Source: Vibrio sp. 10N.261.45.E2 | Lineage (GTDB): Bacteria; Pseudomonadota; Gammaproteobacteria; Enterobacterales; Vibrionaceae | NCBI RefSeq assembly: GCF_002875705.1 | Contig: NZ_MCZZ01000120.1 | Location: 19,401 to 83,400, forward strand | Direction of reading: 5' to 3' | Length of the DNA: 64,000 nt | Notes under the pieces: model-generated | What the model was told of the DNA's origin: nothing | Databases searched by the model: none | The model's input: only the letters and a program-made list of their open reading frames with translations | Translations under genes and position numbers: made by a program | In this document: positions 19,693-27,645 of the stretch, piece by piece | Layout of the letters: every line of letters begins with the position of its first letter | Numbering within the stretch: the first letter of the stretch is position 1

Positions 19693-20274
19693 ATGATAAA
19701 ATTACTTAAAGCGTTTTGGAAAAGACTCGCGACACCAAGTAAAGCAGCCGTAGGCGTTGTTTTGTTCTTGGGTTTCTCGGGTGGTCTTTTGTTCTGGGGT
19801 GCATTCAACACAGGTATGGAGGCAACCAACACGGAAGAGTTCTGTTCTGGCTGTCACGCACCTATCGTTGCTGAAATCCAAGAGACAATTCACTACTCTA
19901 ACCGCTCTGGTGTTCGTGCTATCTGTTCAGATTGTCACGTACCTCATGAATGGACAGATAAAATTGTTCGTAAGGTTCAAGCATCTAAAGAGCTATATGC
20001 ACACTTTATTGCGAAAACCATCAATACTGAAGAAAAGTTCAAAGCACGTCGTGCTCACCTAGCGGAACGCGAATGGGCTCGACTGAAAAAGAACGATTCA
20101 CTTGAGTGTCGTAACTGTCACCAGTTCGATTACATGGACTTCTCAGAGCAGAGCCCTCGTAGTGCGAAACAACACTCGACTGCGCTAGCTTCTGGTGAAA
20201 AAACGTGTGTAGACTGTCACAAAGGTATTGCACACAAACTACCAGACATGCACGGCGTTGAAGGCTGGCAATAA
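19693..20274 (+). CDS. napC: tetrahaem quinol dehydrogenase NapC
   Basis: A 193-residue NapC/NirT-family cytochrome anchored by one N-terminal helix (about 16-36, AVGVVLFLGFSGGLLFWGAF). Four haem motifs are visible: CSGCH, CSDCH, CRNCH and CVDCH. It oxidises menaquinol or ubiquinol and feeds NapB. The operon has the order F-D-A-B-C without napG or napH, so NapC is the expected sole quinol route. Confidence 0.96.
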   Translation: MIKLLKAFWKRLATPSKAAVGVVLFLGFSGGLLFWGAFNTGMEATNTEEFCSGCHAPIVAEIQETIHYSNRSGVRAICSDCHVPHEWTDKIVRKVQASKELYAHFIAKTINTEEKFKARRAHLAEREWARLKKNDSLECRNCHQFDYMDFSEQSPRSAKQHSTALASGEKTCVDCHKGIAHKLPDMHGVEGWQ

Positions 20275-20285
20275 GGAGCAATTGA

Positions 20286-20423
20286 ATGAGTACTTTAGAA
20301 AGCGTAATTTGGCACATCCTAGGTTACAGCGCTATGCCAGTTATCATTCTTGGCGGCTTCGCAGGTGTTGCAGCCGTATCTCTTTGGATTTTATCTATGG
20401 GTAAAGACAAAGAAATCGACTAG
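20286..20423 (+). CDS. 45-residue single-span membrane protein linked to nap (TIGR02808 type)
   Basis: A complete small frame from ATG 20286 to TAG 20423, with AAGGAG 7 bases upstream and only 11 bases after the napC stop. The protein begins MSTLESVIWHILGYSAMPVI, continues with a hydrophobic span rich in Gly, Ala and Val, and ends GKDKEID. This fits the very short family described as TIGR02808, known from Vibrio and Photobacterium next to nap genes. Its function is unknown. Position as the last gene of the nap operon suggests a small accessory or stability subunit at the membrane, by analogy with NapE; that is inference. Confidence 0.85.
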   Translation: MSTLESVIWHILGYSAMPVIILGGFAGVAAVSLWILSMGKDKEID

Positions 20424-20457
20424 AGTCGAAACTACGTTTACCTAATATGGGTAGACA

Positions 20458-20492
20458 CGAAAAAGCCACTGATTTCAGTGGCTTTTTTATTA
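20458..20492 (+). terminator. nap operon terminator
   Basis: AAAAAGCCACTGA / TCAGTGGCTTTTTT hairpin with a short loop and T6 run, 36 bases after the last small gene. The left A tract also lets it act for the convergent phaC transcript. Confidence 0.92.
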
Positions 20493-20534
20493 TATGACGT
20501 TGCGTATTCTAATTATTTTAGCTGAGTTTATACC

Positions 20535-22361
20535 CTAGGCTTGTTCTTCTGGTGTTTCTTTATCTGCAGTCGCTTTATCACAATTCTCTTTATCAACAAT
20601 CGGCAATACTTGTTTTACATAGTTACCAGGCGCTTTGCCAATCACAGGGTTAAGCTCTGAACCTTGATTGAAAGGTTCGATTTTTTCATCCGTTTCAAAA
20701 CCTTGTAGCCACTGATTCCAGTGTGTCCACCAAGAGCCCTCATTATGAGTAGCGTTAGTTAACCACTCATCTGCCGAGTCGTCTAAGTTGTCATTCAGCC
20801 AATACCCGTACTTCTTCTTGTCTGGATGGTTAACAATACCCGCAATATGACCCGACTCGCCAAGCACGAACGTCTTGTTTCCGCCAGTATTCAAAGCACC
20901 GCGATACGTCCCCTGCCACAGCACGATATGATCTTCTTTGGCTGAAATGAAGTGGCTTGGTATTTTTATCTTATTGAGATCAATCCAAACACCGCCCATT
21001 TTGACACCTTTGTCTTCAACCAGTTTGTTTTCAAGATAAAGCTCTCGCAACAAAAAGTTATGACACTTGGCCGCCACATTTGTGCTGTCACTATTCCAGT
21101 ACAGAAGATCAAACTCCATTGGGCTGCTGCCTTTGAGGTAGTTATCAATGTAGTAGTTCCAATACAAGCTGTTTTCACGCAGCAAACTGAATGTCACGCT
21201 CAATGAGCGACCGTCCATATAACCTTTGGCGTCGTTTTGTTTTTCAATCGCGTTGATGATTGTCTCATTGATATACGCGCCTACCTCTCCCGGTTGGGAA
21301 AAATCTAACAAGGTAGTAAAGAATGTCGCGGTTTTGATGCGCTTTTTCATCCGTTTCGCAGCGTAGTAAGCAACAGTAGAAGCTAACACCGTACCGCCAA
21401 TACAGTAACCGGCTGCATTAATTTGTTCTTTGCCAGTGATGTCTTCAATCGCAGCAACGGCTTTAACCACACCTTCCGTGACATAGTCACCAAACTCAGT
21501 GTCTTTCTGCGCTTCACCTGGGTTACGCCAAGACATCATGAATACGCTGTGTCCTTGTTCGAGCAACCAACGCACCATCGAGTTCTTCTCACGAAGATCA
21601 AGGATGTAGTATTTGTTGATAAACGGCGGCACGATCAACAAAGGGGTCGCGTTTACCTGCGGTGTCTTTGGATAGTATTGAATCAGTTCGAACAGATCGT
21701 TTTGGAAGACAACATCACCTTCCGTGTTCGCGACATCCACACCCAATCTGAAGGCGTTGTTGTTGGTCATTCGAATCTTGAGTATATCGGCGCTTGCTTC
21801 AACGTCTGCTTGTAACTGCTCTAAACCGTCAAGAAGGTTTTCACCATTTCGTTCAAGCGTCAGTTTCATCAACTCTGGATTCGTTGCAATAAAGTTGCTT
21901 GGAGAGAGTGCATTGATTGCCTGACGTGAAAAGAACGCCACTCGCTCTTTGGTTTTCTCGTCAATACCATCAATCGAGTTGATGGTGTCAATGTAGCTTT
22001 TGCTGAATAACAAATAGAATTGCTTAATAAAGCTGTAGAACGGATCGTTTTTCCACGCCTCATCAATAAAGCGCTTGTCGCTGCGGTCTTCTGAGATAAC
22101 ACTCTCAGTGTTACCCATCAGCGCGGCATTCTGCCAGATCTTAAGTTGCTGTTCCCACCATTGAGATTGTAACTGAAGTAGAACTGCAGGTTGGTTAGCG
22201 GCTTGCTCGAAGATTTTTGATGCATCATCAAAGTTCAATTCTTGCATCGCTTGGTTTAGGGGAGATTGCGCGGCTTCCTTGTTTTGTTCAAAGCTTTCCC
22301 ACCATTGCTGGTTCGTTTGTTGAAGTTTAACAAGGTAGTCCGAAAAGAAGTGTTGAAACAT
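20535..22361 (-). CDS. phaC: class I polyhydroxyalkanoate synthase PhaC
   Basis: A 608-residue synthase that polymerises (R)-3-hydroxybutyryl-CoA into storage polyester on granule surfaces. It has an N-terminal domain of about 200 residues, then the alpha/beta-hydrolase core. The lipase-like box carries the catalytic cysteine (GYCIGG, about residue 319), with SWRNPGEAQ and ISAKEDHIVLW (catalytic Asp region) and GESGHIAG (catalytic His) downstream. All catalytic residues are present, so the gene looks functional. It is the last gene of the phaB-phaA-phasin-phaC operon; a good ribosome site (TTGGAG) precedes its ATG. The C-terminus is a low-complexity acidic tail. Confidence 0.95.
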   Translation of the reverse strand: MFQHFFSDYLVKLQQTNQQWWESFEQNKEAAQSPLNQAMQELNFDDASKIFEQAANQPAVLLQLQSQWWEQQLKIWQNAALMGNTESVISEDRSDKRFIDEAWKNDPFYSFIKQFYLLFSKSYIDTINSIDGIDEKTKERVAFFSRQAINALSPSNFIATNPELMKLTLERNGENLLDGLEQLQADVEASADILKIRMTNNNAFRLGVDVANTEGDVVFQNDLFELIQYYPKTPQVNATPLLIVPPFINKYYILDLREKNSMVRWLLEQGHSVFMMSWRNPGEAQKDTEFGDYVTEGVVKAVAAIEDITGKEQINAAGYCIGGTVLASTVAYYAAKRMKKRIKTATFFTTLLDFSQPGEVGAYINETIINAIEKQNDAKGYMDGRSLSVTFSLLRENSLYWNYYIDNYLKGSSPMEFDLLYWNSDSTNVAAKCHNFLLRELYLENKLVEDKGVKMGGVWIDLNKIKIPSHFISAKEDHIVLWQGTYRGALNTGGNKTFVLGESGHIAGIVNHPDKKKYGYWLNDNLDDSADEWLTNATHNEGSWWTHWNQWLQGFETDEKIEPFNQGSELNPVIGKAPGNYVKQVLPIVDKENCDKATADKETPEEQA

Positions 22362-22436
22362 AACATGACTCCAATAATCGGAAAATCGCCACCGAGCCTC
22401 ACAATAAACACTGCGCTAACTCGATGGCGATTAAAT

Positions 22437-22784
22437 TTATGCAGGTGTAACTGTTTTCAAGTTTTCAGTTGTTAGTGTTTCAACATCTTCTTTGAACTCT
22501 TTAGCCACTGCTTGAAGCTTTGAACTATCACTCATCATCTGTTGAGATAGTTGAGTTAGCGCTGCGAGCTGCTGGCTGTTGAAAGCCGTTAGGCTAGTCA
22601 CATCTTTGATCTCAGTCACTGCTTTCATTTGTGCAAGGCCCATGTCCGTGTAAGTCTGCATTGCATTCATTTGCAGTTCAGTCATCGTTTGGACGTTCTT
22701 TGCAACCAACTTATTGAACTTTAAGTACGGTTCAAATTGCTTTTCAGTTTGGTCAGTAATTGTTTTGAAAATATCCGTGTACAT
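22437..22784 (-). CDS. phasin (PHA granule-associated protein)
   Basis: A 115-residue helical protein of the phasin family that coats PHA granules. It is almost entirely amphipathic helix with the family pattern (FEPYLKFNKLVAKNVQTMTE, TSLTAFNSQQLAALTQLSQQ) and no cysteine or membrane span. AGGAG precedes the ATG. It lies between the damaged phaA and intact phaC, as in V. cholerae. The frame is complete. Confidence 0.9.
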   Translation of the reverse strand: MYTDIFKTITDQTEKQFEPYLKFNKLVAKNVQTMTELQMNAMQTYTDMGLAQMKAVTEIKDVTSLTAFNSQQLAALTQLSQQMMSDSSKLQAVAKEFKEDVETLTTENLKTVTPA

Positions 22785-22915
22785 AAGTAACTCCTGATGA
22801 ATACATAGTTTAATAAATTTGTGTCACTATCGTTTCAGCCAACGCTCATCGATTAACTCCCGATGCTTAGAAGAGCTGATTCGATATTTAAAGCTTGCTA
22901 GCGATATATCAGGTT

Positions 22916-23746
22916 CTAACCATCAATACCCTTTAGCAAAACAGCGGTTCCCATTCCCCCACCCACACAGAGTGAAGCAACGCCATAAGTCGTTTTCTGT
23001 TCAAGCATTTCATGGATAAGTGAAACGATAATTCGATTGCCGGACGCACCTAAAGGATGGCCAAGCGCGATTGCACCACCATTAACGTTGACCTTTGGTT
23101 TGAACGCATCAAGTGGCAAGTCATGCTGCTCTGACAATTGGTACATCACGCCAAGAGCTTGTGCTGCAAACGCTTCATTCAATTCAAACAAATCGATTTC
23201 TTCGAGAGTAAGATTAGCTTTATCAAGCGCTTTAGAAACAGCTTCTACAGGACCTAAACCCATAATCTTTGGGTCCAAACCTGACTGTGCGTAACTGGTC
23301 AGTTCCACTAATGGTGTTAAGCCATATTTCGCTACCGCCGACTCAGACGCTAAGATGATTGCACTCGCGCCATCATTAATGCCAGAAGCGTTACCCGCCG
23401 TTACGGAGCCTTCACGATCAAAGGCTGGGCGTAGCTTTTGTAGACCTTCGAATGTAGCGTCTGACTTCGGATACTCATCGGTATCAAAAGTGACGTCATG
23501 TTGACGCCGTACGCTGGCGTTTCTTTAGTAGATTGAAGCTTGACGCGCTACACCCATGCCTTGCCCAGCAGAAATAACGTTACCGACGATCACTTCATCA
23601 ATCGCATCTAACGAAAGCTCGACAGACTCAAGTGCACCTTTGATCGCAACGCCAGCTAGCTCACCCGCAGATATGTTTTTTAGCGACCCAGTGAATGCAC
23701 CAATAGGAGTGCGCTTCGCCGCAACAATAAATACTCTTTCCATCAT
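22916..23746 (-). pseudogene. phaA: acetyl-CoA acetyltransferase (PhaA thiolase), internally deleted remnant
   Basis: The N-terminus (ERVFIVAAKRTPIGAFTGSL) and the C-terminal two-thirds (VTAGNASGINDGASAIILAS, NEAFAAQALGV with the catalytic His, GGAIALGHPLGASG, CVGGGMGTA with the catalytic Cys) are clearly a thiolase. The frame hits TAA after RQASIY (23525-23527). Beyond it about 33 bases still resemble the normal continuation (KETPAYGVNM) but in another phase, as if about 11 bases were lost. The sequence then jumps to RRQHDVTFDTDEYPK. Roughly 100-125 codons of a normal thiolase of about 390 residues are absent, including the nucleophilic Cys of the VCGSGM region. The region totals only about 277 codons. 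The enzyme cannot be functional. The start is taken at ATG 23746; ATG 23743 or TTG 23764 is possible. Confidence 0.9.
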
Positions 23747-23764
23747 TCCCTTCTGTTGCGCCAA

Positions 23765-24505
23765 TTAGTGCATGTACAAGCCGCCATTCACAGACAGTGT
23801 CTCGCCTGTGATGTACGCGCCAGATGCACTCGCTAAAAAGCCCACTGCGTCTGCAATTTCAACAGGCGATGCCAAGCGTTTCATCGGGATTTGGTTCTTG
23901 ATTGAATCAAGTACTTCAGGCTTCATTTGCTCAACCATAGGGGTCGCTGTATAGCCAGGGGCAATCACGTTTACTGTTACACCGCTGCGCGCTCCTTCCG
24001 CTGCCAGAGCTTTAGAAAAACCAATCATTCCAGCTTACGCTGCCGAGTAGTTCGTTTGCCCAAACTGACCTTTAAGACCATTGACGGAAGAGATGTTGAT
24101 GACTCGGCAGTTACCTTTTTCACACATTGATGCAAATAGAGGCTGAGTCACATTGAATAGGCTGTTGAGATTCGTCTCAATCACATCTTTCCACGCTGCC
24201 GCATCCATCTTTTTAAAGAAGCTATCACGTGTAATTCCCGCGTTATTAACCAATACATCCACGGTGCCTTCTTCTTCTAACAACTTGCTCAAGCTCAACG
24301 CACACTCCTCAGTATTGGTCACATCTAATTCAAACAATCTCACTTGATCTTCGGTGAATTGCCTTTCATTAAACCAATCCAATGCACATTGGTAATTTCC
24401 AGTAAAATAAGTCGCGATTACTCGATAACCGTCTGCAACTAATTTAGAGGAAATTGCTGAGCCGATACCGCCTTTTGACCCTGTAATTAAAGCAAGCTTT
24501 TTCAT
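23765..24505 (-). pseudogene. phaB: acetoacetyl-CoA reductase PhaB with in-frame stop at the catalytic lysine
   Basis: A short-chain dehydrogenase that should reduce acetoacetyl-CoA to (R)-3-hydroxybutyryl-CoA. The Rossmann motif TGSKGGIG, NNAG, and the catalytic Ser (INISSVNG) are present. The active-site motif reads NYSAA-stop-AGMIGFSKALA: the TAA at 24037-24035 replaces exactly the Lys codon of YxxxK. The frame then continues unbroken to the normal end (SGAYITGETLSVNGGLYMH). A one-base AAA to TAA change explains it. The product would be a 156-residue fragment lacking the lysine and the C-terminal helices. I take the start as ATG 24505, with GGA 7 bases before it. First gene of the PHB operon. 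Confidence 0.92.
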
Positions 24506-24517
24506 TAATGGTTCCAT

Positions 24518-25089
24518 CCCTTACAAGCAATTAAATAACAATGATATTAATAAGATAATGTCTTAGTCGATAATAAAAATTTACGTTTTGCTTTAATTAA
24601 ACCCTACAGCTCAAAAACAAACGGTATTATTACAGATATAAAATATTTTCGTATCATGATTAAAAACTAGACTTGCATCCCAAAACCGATGAAATGTTAC
24701 GCACATGTAAAGCAATGCAAGACTATGATATTAGTAAGGTTTATTTAATTTCACTTTTATCATCAAGTCGATAAGCCTTTGTTTACAATAAATAAAATTA
24801 CACTCCTCAACTTGTTTCAATAAGAATGCAATATTGAAAAAGTAAACAATTGATCGTAGGAATAATATCGAGCTTGCTATTTACTATTAATAAATCTATC
24901 GAGGTGTTTCTATATCAAATTCAATATAAGTAAATATTAAAATCACACCAACTAACAATCTAACTCGATGAGTAAAATTGAATAGGCAATGAAAAAGCCC
25001 ACTCTCAAGAGAGTGGGCTTTCGATATAAATCAATAAATAGAAAGGCTAATCGCTATAAACATATCTGATATTAATAGCGAATTGGATT
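24518..25089. other. AT-rich intergenic region upstream of the pha operon, with a terminator
   Basis: A 572-base non-coding stretch, rich in A and T. It holds the phaB promoter (minus strand) and, at 24992-25022, a strong hairpin (AAAGCCCACTCTC / GAGAGTGGGCTTT with AAGA loop) followed by TTTTT on the minus strand, which terminates the SH3-domain gene. I saw no additional gene or RNA. Confidence 0.7.
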
Positions 25090-25761
25090 CTACTTAGTAA
25101 ATATTTCATTTGTATTTACATCAAGATAAATTTTGTTTTCAAGGGACAGCCCACCGCAATAAATAAAATAGACATCTCGCTCACTGTACTTCACCGATTT
25201 CACCCAACCGCCTAATTCTTCGAAATCACTTGGGGCACATTCGCCCTCAGAAATCAGCTTTGCGACCGCATTACGGAATTTCTCTTGGTGGATCTTAAGA
25301 TCGTCAGATTTTACCAAATAAGAATCCAATATCTCTTTACTTTCTTTCTCTGAAATAATCACTTCATCATTCGATAAACCTGACATAGCAACCCACTCCG
25401 CAGTTTGTGGACCACCTTCCTTTAGGACGATGTAATCTGAGATGCGAGCCCATTCACCTTGCTTCTCAAGTACTTCGACCTTTTCTCCTTTGTAGAGGTA
25501 ATCTGTGATTAAGCCATCGACTTCAGGTTGTTCAACCACTTCAAGCTTTCTCTCCAAAACGTAAAATTCCGTCTGTTCTGGTTCAGGTTGAAGATCCATG
25601 ATGGGTGCGAGATCAGATTCTGATTGCTTAGTAACTTCTTGCTCAGGCTCGTCCGTTTGTTCTGGTGGAATTGGGTCTTTGTTCATGACCAAGAAGTAGT
25701 ATGCCGCTCCTCCTCCGCCCAATATCAACAACACAAGTAAAGCGATCAGCGCTTTTTTCAT
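25090..25761 (-). CDS. membrane-anchored protein with an SH3-like (SH3b) domain
   Basis: A 223-residue protein with an N-terminal membrane anchor (about residues 2-23, KKALIALLVLLILGGGGAAYYFLV), an acidic/proline-rich linker, and a bacterial SH3-type segment at about 70-120 (LYKGEKVEVLEKQGEWARI and EWVAMSGLS). A C-terminal part has two cysteines (GECAPSD and FIYCGG) that could form a disulphide in the periplasm. The ATG at 25761 has GGTGG 5 bases before it; an upstream GTG at 25770 adds three residues. Function unknown; SH3b domains often bind cell-wall material. It is monocistronic. Confidence 0.65.
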   Translation of the reverse strand: MKKALIALLVLLILGGGGAAYYFLVMNKDPIPPEQTDEPEQEVTKQSESDLAPIMDLQPEPEQTEFYVLERKLEVVEQPEVDGLITDYLYKGEKVEVLEKQGEWARISDYIVLKEGGPQTAEWVAMSGLSNDEVIISEKESKEILDSYLVKSDDLKIHQEKFRNAVAKLISEGECAPSDFEELGGWVKSVKYSERDVYFIYCGGLSLENKIYLDVNTNEIFTK

Positions 25762-25866
25762 TAAATCCACCAGCTATTCCGTTATAGGTATGCCTCAAGT
25801 GTACATCAACTCATTCTCCTGCTCATCTATACTCTCAATAGAGAGCACAGTAAGTTGAGGAAAGTC

Positions 25867-26442
25867 ATGAGTTTTTGGGAGAAAGTGATCATTTTATGCG
25901 TACCTTTGAGTGGCAATGTCGCTCTAGCGAATCATTGTGACCGTGAAAACTGGCAAGCGCTGTTGGATCGTCAACTCTCGTTTGAAAGTCGTTATAATCA
26001 GTACACCAAAGAGTTCAACCAAGTTCTCTCTACCTATGAATCACAAACACTGTTATCTAAACACTTTAATGAAAAGCAGGTCATTGAGCTTAGGGCAAAG
26101 TATGAACAAAAGTTTAATATGCAGCTCAATAGTCATATGAATACCGCGTATGACGTCTCTGAGGTTTTGTTACAACAGGCGTACGTAGTGTCTACTGAAC
26201 TCGAAGGCGCTCAGTCGTTAGAGTATTCATGGAAAAACATCGCCAAACACTGCACCAAAGACAAACTCCCGCGTCAGGCTGAAAGCGCTCAAGTGCACGT
26301 ACAAAGCTCACAATCACTATTGAGAGATCTCCATACACTCAGTGAAAAATTCCGTCAGCTATCATCAAGATACCGCAAAGAAGCGACGATGATTGATGAA
26401 GCACGTCAAACTAACCTGCAAATAGAAGACACACCAAACTGA
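25867..26442 (+). CDS. secreted helical protein of unknown function
   Basis: A 191-residue protein. The ATG at 25867 follows GAGG 6-7 bases upstream and opens a signal peptide (SFWEKVIILCVPLSGNVALA). A TTG at 25855 would put the ribosome site inside the gene. The mature part begins NHCDRENWQALLD, is mostly charged helix with coiled-coil-like heptads, and has a second cysteine (KHCTKDK) that could pair with the first. I recognise no family. It is divergent from the SH3-domain gene with only about 100 bases between them. Confidence 0.6.
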   Translation: MSFWEKVIILCVPLSGNVALANHCDRENWQALLDRQLSFESRYNQYTKEFNQVLSTYESQTLLSKHFNEKQVIELRAKYEQKFNMQLNSHMNTAYDVSEVLLQQAYVVSTELEGAQSLEYSWKNIAKHCTKDKLPRQAESAQVHVQSSQSLLRDLHTLSEKFRQLSSRYRKEATMIDEARQTNLQIEDTPN

Positions 26443-26711
26443 AATCACCTTTGGGTTTCCTCACTTGAACGACTGGACTTTTCAGATAAGTATGCTCAAC
26501 CCCATTCATAATATTTTAATAATGCGTTAATCAAAGCTTTATCAATAACTTGTAAAACTAATGTGCTAACTATCAACAAAGAAGTTCAATTTCCAACCGA
26601 TGCAAGTGAGTATGTGAGATATTCATCACAAAATAGATTTACAAACGCCAGAAAATTGTTATCATGAATCTTCATATAACTTAATAACAAGAAACATTTT
26701 GGCTAGGTAAT

Positions 26712-26954
26712 ATGCAAAAAACTATGGCTTTCAACTGCTTGAGTAACACGGAATGGACTGCAGAGATAAGAGGTAAACTTTTATCCGTAGCTAAACACAT
26801 GGAAGAGTTCGGTTCAGTAAGTGAGCTAGAGCTATGTAAGATATTTGGAGAGACAATTTGGAATGACGGTGTGGATTATCATTCACATGCTTTTTCATTC
26901 AGAATTAACGCACAAACCGGGGATTGTTCAATCTCTAACTTTAAGTATCACTAA
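26712..26954 (+). CDS. small conserved-looking hypothetical protein
   Basis: An 80-residue cytoplasmic-looking protein from ATG 26712, with a weak GGCTAGG site upstream and a strong terminator 19 bases after its stop, which supports it being a real transcription unit. It has no membrane span. The sequence shows SNTEWTAEIRGKLLSVAKHM and a Cys-containing ELCKIFGETIW segment. Family unknown. Confidence 0.6.
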   Translation: MQKTMAFNCLSNTEWTAEIRGKLLSVAKHMEEFGSVSELELCKIFGETIWNDGVDYHSHAFSFRINAQTGDCSISNFKYH

Positions 26955-26972
26955 GTTTTGCACCTATCATAT

Positions 26973-27008
26973 ACGGAGTACCTTTCACTAGGTGCTCCGT
27001 TTTTTATT
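26973..27008 (+). terminator. terminator after the 80-residue gene
   Basis: ACGGAGTACCT / AGGTGCTCCGT hairpin (one mismatch) with a 6-base loop and T6 tail. Confidence 0.85.
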
Positions 27009-27124
27009 TCTTCAGGTCTACTGTTTGCTAGAAGATAGGTACTTGCCACTGCACTCTCTTTCTACAGCCAAATCATTTCGTTTTCAGCTCATTTCACCCT
27101 ATAGAGTCTCCCCGTACCTTCTTT

Positions 27125-27583
27125 CTAACCCATATAAACCGGTAATGGCGCATTGCCTTTTACTTGTCTTATCGCAAGGTGGGTATGAATATCTTTCACG
27201 TTAGAGAGCCTTTGAAGTTTTCTTGTAAATGCCTCGTAGGCCATCAAGTTCGGGCTAACCACTTCTAGCAAATAGTCATAAGCCCCAGATACAACGTGGC
27301 AACTGATGACCTCTTCCATCTCTACAACAGCCGCTTCAAACTTATCTATCGACACTTCTTGGTGGTTGTTTAGGCTCACCTCAACAAACACACTCATTGC
27401 GATGCCGACTTGTTCTCGTGACAAGCTCACACGATAACCATCAATAATCCCTTTTTCTTCTAACCTTTTGATCCGCCTTGCACAAGGTGAAGGTGATAGA
27501 CCCACTTCATCAGCAAGCTCTGCCGTGGTTAATCTGCCGTCTTTTTGTAGCAGTTCGAGAAGATGTCTATCAATTCTATCCAT
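27125..27583 (-). CDS. Lrp/AsnC-family transcription regulator
   Basis: A 152-residue regulator: an N-terminal helix-turn-helix (DRIDRHLLELLQKDGRLTTA then VGLSPSPCARRIKRLEEKG) and a C-terminal RAM/AsnC ligand domain (EVISCHVVSGAYDYLLEVV). The ATG at 27583 is preferred; a TTG at 27595 adds four residues. It is divergent from an EamA-family exporter with about 60-150 bases between, the typical arrangement for an Lrp-type activator of an amino-acid exporter. Ligand and target are inferred from context. Confidence 0.92.
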   Translation of the reverse strand: MDRIDRHLLELLQKDGRLTTAELADEVGLSPSPCARRIKRLEEKGIIDGYRVSLSREQVGIAMSVFVEVSLNNHQEVSIDKFEAAVVEMEEVISCHVVSGAYDYLLEVVSPNLMAYEAFTRKLQRLSNVKDIHTHLAIRQVKGNAPLPVYMG

Positions 27584-27645
27584 AGTATTTACCAAACATT
27601 AGTCAAATCCGTTAATTATTTATCAAATATTAGCAAAAATCATCA

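Noticed and set aside
24035..24037. Recoding of the phaB stop as an amino acid
   Set aside because: Selenocysteine uses TGA and pyrrolysine uses TAG; the codon here is TAA, and vibrios are not known to recode it. A mutation or error is simpler.
26992..27204. 70-codon frame downstream of the 80-residue gene
   Set aside because: It starts inside the terminator and overlaps the Lrp-type gene on the other strand.
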